In this document: piece by piece, positions 35,665-43,738 of the stretch
Numbering within the stretch: the stretch's first letter is position 1
How the letters are laid out: each line of letters begins with the position of its first letter
Origin: Nitrospirota bacterium
GTDB lineage: Bacteria > Nitrospirota > Thermodesulfovibrionia > Thermodesulfovibrionales > UBA1546
DNA length: 48,816 nt
Direction of reading: 5' to 3'
Assembly: GCA_016208915.1 (NCBI GenBank)
Contig: JACQXE010000048.1
Location: forward strand, 1-48,816
The notes under the pieces: generated by a model
Databases searched by the model: none
The model's input: only the letters and a program-made list of their open reading frames with translations
Told to the model about the DNA's origin: nothing
Translations under genes and position numbers: made by a program

Positions 35665-36780
35665 TTACGGTTTCCAGAATTCTTCAAACTTTCCGTTTTT
35701 TGTAATCCAGACAACATAAGGCGCAACTGTCACATCACCTTTCTCATCAAACCTGATCTTGCCTACTGCGCCGTCGAATTCCATGGAATGAAGCTTATCG
35801 ATAATAGTTTTTCCATCAGTTGAGCCGGCTTCTTTTATTGCAGAAAGCATTACATTTGCAGCGTCATATGCGTATACAGAATACGGTCCTATCTCACCGA
35901 ATTTTTTCTCATAGTTTTCTATAAATGTTTTTGCTGTATCTATTTTTTTGGGATCCGGGCTGAATGTTAGATATGTGCCTTCAGCTGCCTTAGCGCCTGC
36001 AATCTCTATGAACTTAGGATCTATTGTTCCGTCACCGCTCATGAAAGGCGCCTGAATATTCAATTCTTTAGCCTGCTTTACGAGGAGTCCTGCCTCAGGG
36101 TATATGCCGCCAAAGTAGATTAGTTCAGGTTTCTTTTCTTTTATTGAGGTAAGAACTGTCTTGAAGTCTTTATCTCCCTGTATGATGCCGCCATAGTAGA
36201 CAACATCAACATTCTTCTCAACAAACTTTTTGAACTCGTTAGCAAGTCCCTGCCCGTATGTTGTCTTGTCATGGATTATCGCTATTTTTTTAAGTTTTAG
36301 TTTGTTTATCACGAATTCAGCTCCCACTTTGCCCTGCTGATCATCCCTTCCGCATACCCTGAAGACACCCCTGTATCCTTTCTCTGTTAACTGTGGATTT
36401 GTTGAACCCGGAGAAAGCATCGGAATGCCTCCACGGTTATAGACATCGGACGCAGGGATTGAACAACTGGAATTAAAATGACCGATTACTCCAACTGCAC
36501 CTGCATTCACCAGTTTGTTCGCAAGCGAGACTGCCTGTTTTGGGTCATGCTGGTCATCCTCGATGAGAATGGCAATTTTTTTACCGAGCACACCGCCGCT
36601 TGAATTCCACTCCTCGACTGCGAGTGTGACGCCGTTTTTAAAATCAGTCCCCATCTTTGCCTGATCTCCTGTCATTGGTCCGGCAACACCAATCCTGATT
36701 ACATCCTCTTTTTTCTGACAGCCTGAAAATATCAATCCAAGAATAGCTAATGCAAGCAAAGGCATAAAAAACTTTCTCAT
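35665..36780 (-). CDS. Branched-chain amino acid ABC transporter substrate-binding lipoprotein
   Basis: The 371-residue protein is a LivK-type periplasmic binding protein (Peripla_BP_6). A lipoprotein signal ends in FSGC with Cys21, so it is anchored to a membrane. The core shows IRIGVAGPMTGDQAKMG, GVIGHFNSSCSIPAS and the later YDAANVMLSAIKEAGS. By family it would bind leucine, isoleucine, valine or a related ligand. No livH, M, G or F permease or ATPase gene is nearby, so it is an orphan here and must use a transporter encoded elsewhere or act as a sensor. AAAGAGGGGG lies before its ATG. Confidence 0.9.
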   Translation of the reverse strand: MRKFFMPLLALAILGLIFSGCQKKEDVIRIGVAGPMTGDQAKMGTDFKNGVTLAVEEWNSSGGVLGKKIAILIEDDQHDPKQAVSLANKLVNAGAVGVIGHFNSSCSIPASDVYNRGGIPMLSPGSTNPQLTEKGYRGVFRVCGRDDQQGKVGAEFVINKLKLKKIAIIHDKTTYGQGLANEFKKFVEKNVDVVYYGGIIQGDKDFKTVLTSIKEKKPELIYFGGIYPEAGLLVKQAKELNIQAPFMSGDGTIDPKFIEIAGAKAAEGTYLTFSPDPKKIDTAKTFIENYEKKFGEIGPYSVYAYDAANVMLSAIKEAGSTDGKTIIDKLHSMEFDGAVGKIRFDEKGDVTVAPYVVWITKNGKFEEFWKP

Positions 36781-37153
36781 TGTTCCCCCTCTTTATGATT
36801 TTTTACAGTAAAATCCTATAAATTAACTCGATAATTTCCTTGTGTCATTCCCACGAAGGTGGGAATCCAGCAAAACATACTGCCGGATTCCTGTTTTCAC
36901 AGAAATGACGAAACAAAACTCATGTGATTTTTATGTTTGATACCCTGCGGTTTTGCCGTAAGGTTTTTCATTCCGGGACCTCGGGCTATATTTTACAATA
37001 TTTAAATGACAGATAAAACTACAAAACATAGGCGACCTGTCCCAGCCCTTCCACAATATCCCCTATGATGATTTTAATAAGACACATCACTCCAAGGATG
37101 ATGGGATAGTTGAGGATGAGGTCTTTTAAAATCCTCATCTTATAGAGAAAAAT
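36781..37153. other. Intergenic region with one dispersed repeat and a small inverted repeat
   Basis: This 373-base gap holds the TGTCATTCC-type element (36844-36909). It also holds a short GATGAGG/CCTCATC inverted repeat (37115-37139), about 15 bases before the small ORF at 37154. I see no tRNA, riboswitch core or convincing gene in the rest. Confidence 0.6.
36844..36909. repeat. GTCATTCC...AATGAC palindromic element, copy 2
   Basis: GTCATTCCCACGAAGGTGGG opens the element and AAATGAC closes it. The inner GGAATCCAG and CCGGATTCC form a second inverted pair. It has the same organisation as 34720-34797 with a different hairpin tip. Elements of this kind are widespread in many bacterial genomes. 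Confidence 0.75.
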
Positions 37154-37357
37154 ATGTATGCAATCAAACTTCGCACAGAGCATTTTGATGAGGATCTGTC
37201 AAAGGAGATAGCCCGCATTGCTAATATCTCAAGAAAACTCGGGCTTAAGCTCAGGGCGGAGAACAGAGATACGACAAGAGATGAGGCTTATGTTCAGCTC
37301 GGTCACAGCGCATCATTATTAAGATCTGTACTGAGGCGCCTCGGCAAAATCAATTAG
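37154..37357 (+). CDS. Hypothetical small basic protein
   Basis: The 67-residue ORF encodes an Arg/Lys-rich, probably helical protein (EHFDEDLSKEIARIANISRK, then LGLKLRAENRD). I do not recognise it. A weak TAGAG lies before the ATG. It has no predicted membrane segment. Its 3' end overlaps the minus-strand radical-SAM remnant by about 40 bases, suggesting that a deletion or insertion joined the two. It could be a real small gene or a chance frame. Confidence 0.4.
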   Translation: MYAIKLRTEHFDEDLSKEIARIANISRKLGLKLRAENRDTTRDEAYVQLGHSASLLRSVLRRLGKIN

Positions 37358-37480
37358 CAGTGCTATGCCTCTGATAGTTGACTCCCTCAAGGAATGCGAA
37401 ATATATTCAATGCCAATAGGTATGACAGGTGGGAAGCAAAACCTGTTTGGATTTATCAGTAAGACTTTTTTTTCACGCAT
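37319..37480 (-). pseudogene. N-terminal remnant of a B12-binding radical SAM protein
   Basis: An ORF of 53 codons too short for usual calling reads MREKKVLLINPNR, then FCFPPVIPIGIEYISHSL, then ALLIDFAEAPQ. KVLLINPN...PPVIPIGIEYI is the characteristic first strand and loop of cobalamin-binding radical SAM proteins (BchE/Mg-protoporphyrin cyclase type), which normally continue for several hundred residues, including a CxxxCxxC cluster. Here the frame ends at a TAA and no such cluster follows. I read it as a truncated relic. The call is from motif memory and short, so moderate confidence. Confidence 0.5.
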
Positions 37481-37607
37481 GGATTGAGGGCAAAAGAAGT
37501 TTTAGCAGTTCCTTGAGTTTTCTTTGAGCCAGGATGGAATCCTGAAACCCTTTTGCTTCAATTTCTGGATTATTTTCGCTCTCATGGAGCGATTTGCCCC
37601 TCCTCAT
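37473..37607 (-). CDS. Possible 44-residue small protein
   Basis: The ORF starts with an ATGA overlap of the upstream 30-residue frame and ends overlapping the radical-SAM remnant. The peptide is charged with a C-terminal helix (KLKELLKLLLPSIHA). A competing 27-codon frame inside it (37502-37585, starting MRAKIIQKLKQ) is equally plausible. No homology is recognised; the chained overlaps are the only support. Confidence 0.2.
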   Translation of the reverse strand: MRRGKSLHESENNPEIEAKGFQDSILAQRKLKELLKLLLPSIHA

Positions 37608-37696
37608 AAGAGTTTACTATAACCCATTCTCAGTACTATAGTCGCATAAATATAGACACATATCAGGATGAATATGACAAGAAGCAAAGCCTTCAT
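37604..37696 (-). CDS. Possible 30-residue membrane peptide
   Basis: The frame encodes a single hydrophobic helix, ALLLVIFILICVYIYATIVL, with a short positive tail. It is followed by the next small frame in an ATGA overlap. It lies downstream of the PilZ-REC gene on the same strand. There is no clear ribosome site, so this is tentative. Confidence 0.25.
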   Translation of the reverse strand: MKALLLVIFILICVYIYATIVLRMGYSKLL

Positions 37697-37758
37697 GCTT
37701 ATACTATATCATAGATGTATGACAGAAGGAAAAACCTGGATTGCAGAAGACGACAGAC

Positions 37759-38442
37759 TTAGACGCCGAGTATTTTTTTTACCTTTTCCGCCAGTTTTAT
37801 AGGGGTGGTGGTCATCTTGACGAGATAGTCTTTTGCACCGAGCGCCACTGCCTTTTCGAAGTCTGAAGGTGTGCTCCTCGCGGAAAGGATCATAACAGGC
37901 GTTTTTGCAAGCACAGGATTTATCTTCATAAGCTGAAGTATCTTGAAACCGTCAATGCCTTCCATCCATAGATCAATTATAACCAGATCAAAGTGTATTT
38001 CCTGGAGCTTTTTCAGGGCTTCTGTGCCGTTTGCTGCTTCTACTGCATCGAATCCCTCGCCAAGAAGTCTGTTCCTGTATATGGATCTCGATTGATGATT
38101 CTCATCAACAATCAGGATTCTTTTTACGTTCGATTCTTCTGATATCACATCAGGCTGGCATTCAAGGAATTGCTTTATGCACATGAAATGGTCTTGGGAG
38201 ATTTTGTGAAATCTCACCCCTATTCCTATTCCGGGCTTCGTATGCTGGACAATGCCTTTTGCAGTGATCTTTTCACTGTTTATGGTAAAGCTAAGGTCAA
38301 GTAAGACGTGAGGGATGAATTCTGCCTGTGTGTAGATGTATATGCCGCCTTCGCTTAGATTCAGCATATATCCTTTAATGACATTATTGATTATGATCTC
38401 TTTCTTAAGGAGAACCCTGCGCTTCTTGCGCCCTTTCTTCAT
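37759..38442 (-). CDS. PilZ domain - response regulator fusion
   Basis: The 227-residue cytosolic protein has an N-terminal PilZ domain (about 5-95: KKGRKKRR, then NLSEGGIYI, then GIGVRF) and a C-terminal receiver domain (about 106-226). PilZ binds c-di-GMP; here the DxSxxG motif reads NLSEGG with Asn for Asp, so affinity may differ. The receiver has its acidic pair at Asp113-Glu114, phospho-acceptor Asp157 (IIDLWMEG), Ser187 and Lys209; the usual Pro after Lys is Met. No output DNA-binding domain is present. Two genes upstream is a diguanylate cyclase. No Shine-Dalgarno is evident. Confidence 0.85.
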   Translation of the reverse strand: MKKGRKKRRVLLKKEIIINNVIKGYMLNLSEGGIYIYTQAEFIPHVLLDLSFTINSEKITAKGIVQHTKPGIGIGVRFHKISQDHFMCIKQFLECQPDVISEESNVKRILIVDENHQSRSIYRNRLLGEGFDAVEAANGTEALKKLQEIHFDLVIIDLWMEGIDGFKILQLMKINPVLAKTPVMILSARSTPSDFEKAVALGAKDYLVKMTTTPIKLAEKVKKILGV

Positions 38443-38497
38443 AAATGAATTTTATACAATATAAAATGACTTTGTAAAGCATTTTCGGTGGGGATTT

Positions 38498-39115
38498 TCA
38501 TTGCCTGTTTCTTGTCATTTTCAGGAAGCATGCAATATTATCGCAGATGTCTCCTTTCAGTATTGCAGAGGCAATTGCCACAGCATCAGCGCCTGAATCA
38601 AGCACAGATATTATATTTCCTCTGTTAATGCCGCCGATGGCAACAACAGGGATTTTTACGCTCCTCTTAATCTCTTTCAACATCGCTATGCCTTTTGGTT
38701 CACCTGTATCTTTGGTGCCTGTCTTAAATATTGGTCCGAAGCCGATATAATCAGCGCCGCCTGTTTCAGCTTCTGCGGCCTGCTCAATGGTGTGAGTAGA
38801 TATGCCTATGATCTTTTCTTTGCCAAGGATCTTCCGCGCTTCTTTCAATGGCATATCTTCCTGCCCGAGGTGAACTCCGTCTGCGTTTACTGCAATTGCG
38901 ATGTCTGTATGGTCATTAACTATGAATACGGCATTGAATTTTTCTGCCATTTTTTTTAGTCTCAATGCCTCTTCATATGTCTTTCTGCGGGAATTATTCT
39001 TCTCTCTGTACTGAAGCCACCTGACGCCTGCTCTGAGGGCAATATCTGCCATCTCCTTTGAGGTTAGGTCACAGGCTTTCCTGTCAGTAATAAAACAGAG
39101 TCCGCCGAGATACAT
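38498..39115 (-). CDS. thiE: Thiamine-phosphate synthase
   Basis: ThiE joins HMP-PP and the thiazole phosphate to make thiamine phosphate. The 205-residue TIM-barrel protein has WLQYREKN, VNDHTDIAIAVNADGVHLGQ, GISTHTIEQA, GADYIGFGPIFKTGTK and VVAIGGINRGN, all standard ThiE blocks. It starts five bases after the diguanylate cyclase stop on the same strand, so no room exists for a TPP riboswitch directly in front of it. No other thi gene is nearby. Confidence 0.96.
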   Translation of the reverse strand: MYLGGLCFITDRKACDLTSKEMADIALRAGVRWLQYREKNNSRRKTYEEALRLKKMAEKFNAVFIVNDHTDIAIAVNADGVHLGQEDMPLKEARKILGKEKIIGISTHTIEQAAEAETGGADYIGFGPIFKTGTKDTGEPKGIAMLKEIKRSVKIPVVAIGGINRGNIISVLDSGADAVAIASAILKGDICDNIACFLKMTRNRQ

Positions 39116-39120
39116 ATTAA

Positions 39121-40050
39121 TTACGAGATTTCTATCCTGTTGCGCCCGTTCTTCTTTGCTTCATAGAGCGCAACATCTGCTGCATGGATCAGCTTCTCTT
39201 CGGTGTCTATGGAGGGATCAGGTATGCCTGCAATTCCTATGCTCACAGTAATCTGTTCATCAGTAATGCCGGTGAATTTATGCTCTGATATTGCTGTGAG
39301 AATCCTTGAAGCGGGCTGCAAGGCATCATCTTTTTTAATCTGCGAAAAAAGGACGATGAATTCCTCGCCTCCCCATCTCGCCACGGTATCTATCTCTCTT
39401 GCATTATTTGTTATTATATGAGCTATTTCTTTCAGTGTAATATCACCTGCGCGGTGACCATACATGTCATTTATCCTTTTAAAATGGTCTATGTCTATCA
39501 TCAGGCATGTCAGATAATTTTTATAACGCGCAGTCTTATTGAATTCTTTTTTCAGGATTGTCTCGAAAAGCCTTCGGTTATGAATCCCTGTAAGCTGGTC
39601 TGTGATTGCCATTAGCTCGACCTGTTTTAGGAGTTCTTCTAACTGGCGATTTTTCTCTTTTAACTCATCCTGAAGCGCCTTTGTCCTTAAACATGCATAT
39701 ATCCTTGCATTGAGTTCGATCTCATTAAATGGTTTCTGAAGGTAATCGTCAGCACCTGCCTCTAAGCCTGCAACTTTATCTGTAACAGCTCCTTTGACAG
39801 TGAGCATGATTATTGGTATGCCTTTTGTATCTGCGCTCATCTTTAACCAGCGGCATACCTCATTGCCGCTTATATCAGGAAGGACAAGGTCGAGCAGTAT
39901 GATATCCACAGGCTGGGTTTTGGCAATCTTGATGGCAGACTTGCCGTCTTCTGTCCAGACAACCTCGTATCCCCTGCTTTCCAGAAACTTTGTTACAAGC
40001 TCTGCCTGTGGCTTGCTGTCTTCAACAAGGAGGATCCGCGCCTTTGCCAT
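39121..40050 (-). CDS. Response regulator diguanylate cyclase (REC-GGDEF)
   Basis: The 309-residue PleD-like protein makes cyclic di-GMP from two GTP when its receiver is phosphorylated. The receiver (about 4-118) has Asp54 in LLDLVLPDI and Lys106 in LQKPF. A coiled linker (about 125-147) leads to the GGDEF domain. The active-site signature is GGEEF at 227-231, which is catalytically competent. The inhibitory I-site RxxD is present as REID (218-221), five residues upstream, so product feedback is expected. It is read divergently from the truncated kinase at 40130. Confidence 0.93.
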   Translation of the reverse strand: MAKARILLVEDSKPQAELVTKFLESRGYEVVWTEDGKSAIKIAKTQPVDIILLDLVLPDISGNEVCRWLKMSADTKGIPIIMLTVKGAVTDKVAGLEAGADDYLQKPFNEIELNARIYACLRTKALQDELKEKNRQLEELLKQVELMAITDQLTGIHNRRLFETILKKEFNKTARYKNYLTCLMIDIDHFKRINDMYGHRAGDITLKEIAHIITNNAREIDTVARWGGEEFIVLFSQIKKDDALQPASRILTAISEHKFTGITDEQITVSIGIAGIPDPSIDTEEKLIHAADVALYEAKKNGRNRIEIS

Positions 40051-40129
40051 ATGTGGTGTAGTATAGCATTTCTTAGTTGTAAATTTGATTATGTTTATAA
40101 TGACGCGCTATTATAAGTTATTGAGAAAT

Positions 40130-40402
40130 ATGGATAAGCGTTTATACCTTCTTGTCTTGCTTATTGCTGCTGTAACAGCAATCACACTAACAAGCACATA
40201 TCTTTTCTACAGAACCGCCCTAACAGCATCAGAGACATTTTTATCATCACACGCTACAGCCCTTAGCGCTACACTTGAGGCAGCATTAAAGAGATACGGA
40301 CTCAGGACAAGAATATTTAAGGGAACAGCAAGAACTCCCTGTGCTCTTGGCACAGGGTTCTTAACAAAATCTTCATCCTTGAAAAATAGCTATGAATCCT
40401 GA
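40130..40402 (+). pseudogene. Truncated sensor-kinase-like N-terminus at the island border
   Basis: The frame begins MDKRLYLLVLLIAAVTAI with one membrane helix. It continues with a short periplasmic-type stretch (SSHATALSATLEAALKRYGL) as in two-component sensor kinases, then changes near 40315 to unrelated residues and stops at 40402. No HAMP, HisKA or ATPase domain follows. An in-frame ATG at 40085 could extend it. I read it as the 5' remnant of a kinase gene disrupted by arrival of the defence genes. The kinase label is an inference from the N-terminus and the neighbouring receiver genes. Confidence 0.45.
40331..40362. repeat. Palindrome at the left border of the defence island
   Basis: CCCTGTG and CACAGGG (40337-40343 and 40351-40357) form a 7-bp stem with a 7-base loop, extended outwards by AGAA/TTCT. 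It lies where the kinase-like coding sequence gives way. It could be a terminator, a repeat, or a recombination site. Confidence 0.5.
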
Positions 40403-40413
40403 TACCTTAGTTC

Positions 40414-43400
40414 ATGCCTGAAAAGGACAGCATAAAGCAAAGACCTATAACAGACCTTACCTTTTTTACTAACGAACCAGAGCATTCCCTTTTAGACAGA
40501 TTTAAAGTAACCATCGAGCACAATACCCGCTTCTTTGATGTGCTTGTTGGTTTTTTCAGGACAAGCGGATTTTTCAACCTCTATAAGTCCCTTGAGAAAA
40601 CAGAGAAAGTTAGAATCCTTGTTGGTATAAGCCTCAACAGACAAGCATACGAATTAATGAAAAAAGCAAATCCCCCCTCGCCCCCCTTTAGCAAAGGGGG
40701 GATGGGGGGATTTTTCCACTTATCCCACAGTGAGGCAAAAGATGATTTTAAAGAAAATGTAATCTCTGAAATGGAGAACTCTTCTGATAAACCAGAAGTT
40801 CAGGAAGGTGTCGAGAAGTTCATTGAATGGATTAAATCCGGCAAGCTGGAGATCAAGGTATATCCACATACCTCTATCCATGCAAAGGTCTATATAATGA
40901 CCTTTGGCGAGGGGGATAGGGATGTCGGAAGAGTTATCACAGGTTCAAGCAACTTTACCGAAGCTGGTTTTATAGATAATCTCGAATTTAACGTAGAGCT
41001 TAAAAATAGGGCGGATTATGATTTTGCCATCAAGAAATTCAATGAACTCTGGAATAAGTCAGTTCCTGTGTCAGAGGATTATATAGAAACAATTAATACC
41101 AAGACCTGGCTCAACAACAGTATCACACCATATGAACTTTATCTGAAATTCCTCTATGAATATTTCGGTGAAAAGATTAGCAGGACGACTGAAGATATAT
41201 CTTCCACATACTTGCCTGAGAACTTTGTTGAATATCAGTATCAGAAAGAAGCAGTTGTTGATGCTAAATCAAAGCTTGAAGAATACGGCGGAGTGTTTCT
41301 TGCTGATGTCGTAGGCTTGGGCAAGACTTATATCTCAGCGCTCCTTGCTCAGCAGCTAAGCGGCAAACATCTTGTGATTGCCCCTCCTGCACTTCTTGAT
41401 GAGCAAAACCCCGGCTCATGGAGAAATGTATTTAATGATTTTGGCGTCAGAGGGACATACTATAGATCTATAGGCAAACTGGATGACATTATCAAAGAAG
41501 GAACGGACAGATATACTAATGTCTTTATTGATGAGGCTCACCGATTCCGTACAGAGACAAATATCAGCTATGAAATGCTTGCACAGATATGCAGAGGGAA
41601 AAGGGTGATTCTGGTTTCAGCCACGCCCCTTAACAATACGCCTAAGGACATCTTAAGCCAATTGAAACTGTTCCAGAAAGCCCGTAATTGCACCTTGCCT
41701 AATCCAAAAGTCCGTGACCTTGAGAAGTTCTTTAACCGTCTTTATGAAAGACTTAAAAATCTTGACAGACTTGAAGACTATGATGAATTTATTAAAGTAA
41801 CCAAAGAGAATGCAAAAGAGATAAGAGAGAATATTCTTAAATATCTGATGGTAAGGAGAACCAGAAACGAAATTGAAAAATATTTTGAAGACGACCTTAA
41901 AAAGCAGGGGTTAAGGTTTCCTGAAGTTGCAGACCCTGTATCTGTTTTTTACGAATTTGACAATGTTCTTGATAAAGTTTTTACAAGCACGATAGAACTG
42001 ATAACCAAAAGCTTTAAGTATTCAAGATACATGCCGCTCCTTTATTTAAAACCTGGGATTAGAGAACTCACTCAGCCAGAAGAGCTCTCCCAAGAGAATA
42101 TGGGAAAATTTATGAAGATTCTCCTTGTCAAACGCCTCGAAAGCAGTTTCTTTGCATTCAAAAACACCCTCGGCAGGTTTATAGGCTCGTATGAGGCATT
42201 TATCAGGGAGTACGACAAGGGAAGGGTTTTTGTAAGCAAAAAGCACATAAATAAGATTTTTGAGTTTCTGGAAGATAATGATGAAGATGCAATCCAGCGA
42301 CTAATAGATGAAGATAAGGCAGAGGAATATAAGTCAGGGGACTTTGAGAAAAACTTTAGAGATAAGTTAGAGAATGATTTGAAGATTCTAAAACAAATCA
42401 ATGATATGTGGGCAGAGATAGACTATGATCCTAAAATCAATAAATTTCTTAATCTGCTTGGGAGCGACAACATTCTTAAAGAAAACAAGCTGATTGTCTT
42501 TACTGAATCTAAAGAGACCGCAGACTACGTTGTAGAAAATATAAGCAAGAAATTCGGAAATATTGTGCTTGGGTTCTCAGGGCGCTCTGGTGCCGCTGAA
42601 AAAGAAAAGGTTATAGAGAATTTTGATGCCAGAGCACGCAATCCCAGGGATGATTATCGGATTCTAATTACTACAGAAGTTCTTTCAGAAGGTGTCAGCC
42701 TTCACCGGTCCAATGTCGTTATAAACTACGATATCCCATGGAATCCAACAAGGGTTATACAGCGTGTAGGCAGAATCAACCGTGTAGATACAAAATTCGA
42801 GAAAATCTATGCATACAATTTCTTCCCTACAGTTCAGGCCGAATCCGAAATTGGATTAAAAGCTGCGGCAGAAACCAAGATTAATGCCTTTATTGAAATG
42901 CTCGGTGCTGATGCAAAGCTGCTTACTGATGGTGAACCCATTAAATCACACGAAATATTTAACCGCTTAAGCTCAAAGAAATTGCTCACAGGCGAGGATG
43001 AGGAAGAGGAAAGCGAACTTAAGTATTTAAAGATTATCCGTGAGATTAGGGACACCAACCCTGATCTTTTTGAAAAGGTAAAACGTTTGCCGAAGAAAGC
43101 AAGAACAGCAAGAAGGATTCAAAATGTCATTGTGAGGAGCGAAGCGACGAAGCAATCTCATGGCTCTGTCCTTACATTCTTCCGCAAAGGAAAGCTTCGG
43201 AAGATATTCCTTGCTGATAAGAAAAGCATTGAAGAGGTAGACTTTTTCAGGGCAGCAGATATCTTAAGAGCAGAAAAAGACACTCCAAAAGAGTCTTTAC
43301 CTAAGGACTTTTATGGTTTTCTGGATGCGAATAAAAAAGAGTTCGAGCTGGCAACAGCGGATGAGATAAGGCACTTAACACATCCGGGCAGCAGAAGTTA

Positions 43401-43698
43401 CGAATCAAGACTGTTACAGATTATTAAGGCTATAAAAAATGATAAGAAGTTTACAGAGGATGACGAGGAATATCTTAAAAAACTCCTGAAAGTGTTAGAA
43501 GAAGGCTCGCTTCCGAAACAGACTGCAAAAAAGTTAATAAACGCTGCTAATGCTGATAAAATAAAAGATCCGTTAAAGTTATTGGCAATATTCAGAAGCG
43601 GTGTGCCGCAGGAGTTTTTCAAAGAACATATCTCTGAATCCGCAGCCGAGACCTCAGGGCCAAGAGAGGTGATTCTCTCAGAATATCTGATATGCTAA
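40414..43698 (+). CDS. PLD-nuclease / SNF2-type helicase fusion of a defence system
   Basis: The 1094-residue protein joins an N-terminal phospholipase-D-type nuclease (HAK at 156-158, GSSNFTEAGF at 177-186, an HxK...N/S motif) to a superfamily 2 translocase. The helicase motifs are Walker A VGLGKTY (from 300), DEAH (373-376), SATPLNN (402-408), and the C-terminal VLSEGVSL and QRVGRINRV (about 785). Such fusions occur with adenine methylases in restriction-like and phage-defence loci, where they would cut and translocate unmodified DNA. Two repeat insertions are translated in frame (residues 86-101 and about 905-917). The ATG has no Shine-Dalgarno and starts 12 bases after the kinase-remnant stop. 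Confidence 0.85.
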   Translation: MPEKDSIKQRPITDLTFFTNEPEHSLLDRFKVTIEHNTRFFDVLVGFFRTSGFFNLYKSLEKTEKVRILVGISLNRQAYELMKKANPPSPPFSKGGMGGFFHLSHSEAKDDFKENVISEMENSSDKPEVQEGVEKFIEWIKSGKLEIKVYPHTSIHAKVYIMTFGEGDRDVGRVITGSSNFTEAGFIDNLEFNVELKNRADYDFAIKKFNELWNKSVPVSEDYIETINTKTWLNNSITPYELYLKFLYEYFGEKISRTTEDISSTYLPENFVEYQYQKEAVVDAKSKLEEYGGVFLADVVGLGKTYISALLAQQLSGKHLVIAPPALLDEQNPGSWRNVFNDFGVRGTYYRSIGKLDDIIKEGTDRYTNVFIDEAHRFRTETNISYEMLAQICRGKRVILVSATPLNNTPKDILSQLKLFQKARNCTLPNPKVRDLEKFFNRLYERLKNLDRLEDYDEFIKVTKENAKEIRENILKYLMVRRTRNEIEKYFEDDLKKQGLRFPEVADPVSVFYEFDNVLDKVFTSTIELITKSFKYSRYMPLLYLKPGIRELTQPEELSQENMGKFMKILLVKRLESSFFAFKNTLGRFIGSYEAFIREYDKGRVFVSKKHINKIFEFLEDNDEDAIQRLIDEDKAEEYKSGDFEKNFRDKLENDLKILKQINDMWAEIDYDPKINKFLNLLGSDNILKENKLIVFTESKETADYVVENISKKFGNIVLGFSGRSGAAEKEKVIENFDARARNPRDDYRILITTEVLSEGVSLHRSNVVINYDIPWNPTRVIQRVGRINRVDTKFEKIYAYNFFPTVQAESEIGLKAAAETKINAFIEMLGADAKLLTDGEPIKSHEIFNRLSSKKLLTGEDEEEESELKYLKIIREIRDTNPDLFEKVKRLPKKARTARRIQNVIVRSEATKQSHGSVLTFFRKGKLRKIFLADKKSIEEVDFFRAADILRAEKDTPKESLPKDFYGFLDANKKEFELATADEIRHLTHPGSRSYESRLLQIIKAIKNDKKFTEDDEEYLKKLLKVLEEGSLPKQTAKKLINAANADKIKDPLKLLAIFRSGVPQEFFKEHISESAAETSGPREVILSEYLIC
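40668..40713. repeat. CCCCCC/GGGGGG palindromic insert in the helicase gene
   Basis: The insert reads AATCCCCCC, TCG, CCCCCCTTT, AGC, AAAGGGGGG, AT, GGGGGGATT: a nearly perfect palindrome. It encodes NPPSPPFSKGGMGGFF (residues 86-101) between two parts of the PLD domain. The same element occurs twice more in the methylase gene. Confidence 0.85.
43126..43160. repeat. GAGCGAAGCGACGAAGCAAT-type repeat insert in the helicase gene
   Basis: GTCATTGTGAGGAGCGAAGC followed by GACGAAGCAATCTCA is a member of a well-known dispersed bacterial repeat type (often read as GTCATTGCGAGGAGCGAAGC). Here it is read in frame as VIVRSEATKQSH in the C-terminal region of the helicase, near residues 905-916. Confidence 0.75.
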
Positions 43699-43738
43699 AA
43701 TATGCATAAAGAAGGCTTAATTGAAAGGGGTGAGGAAA

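Noticed and set aside
37365-37487. Forty-residue plus-strand ORF starting MPLIVDSLKE
   Set aside because: It is antisense to the radical-SAM remnant, which has better motif support, and has no ribosome site.
37640-37710. c-di-GMP (GEMM) riboswitch near the PilZ-REC gene
   Set aside because: AAGCAAAGCC resembles part of the motif, but the partner stem and tetraloop receptor are missing, and the plus-strand orientation does not lead into any gene.
38498-39200. TPP riboswitch upstream of thiE
   Set aside because: Only five bases separate thiE from the cyclase gene, and no THI-box-like sequence is seen.
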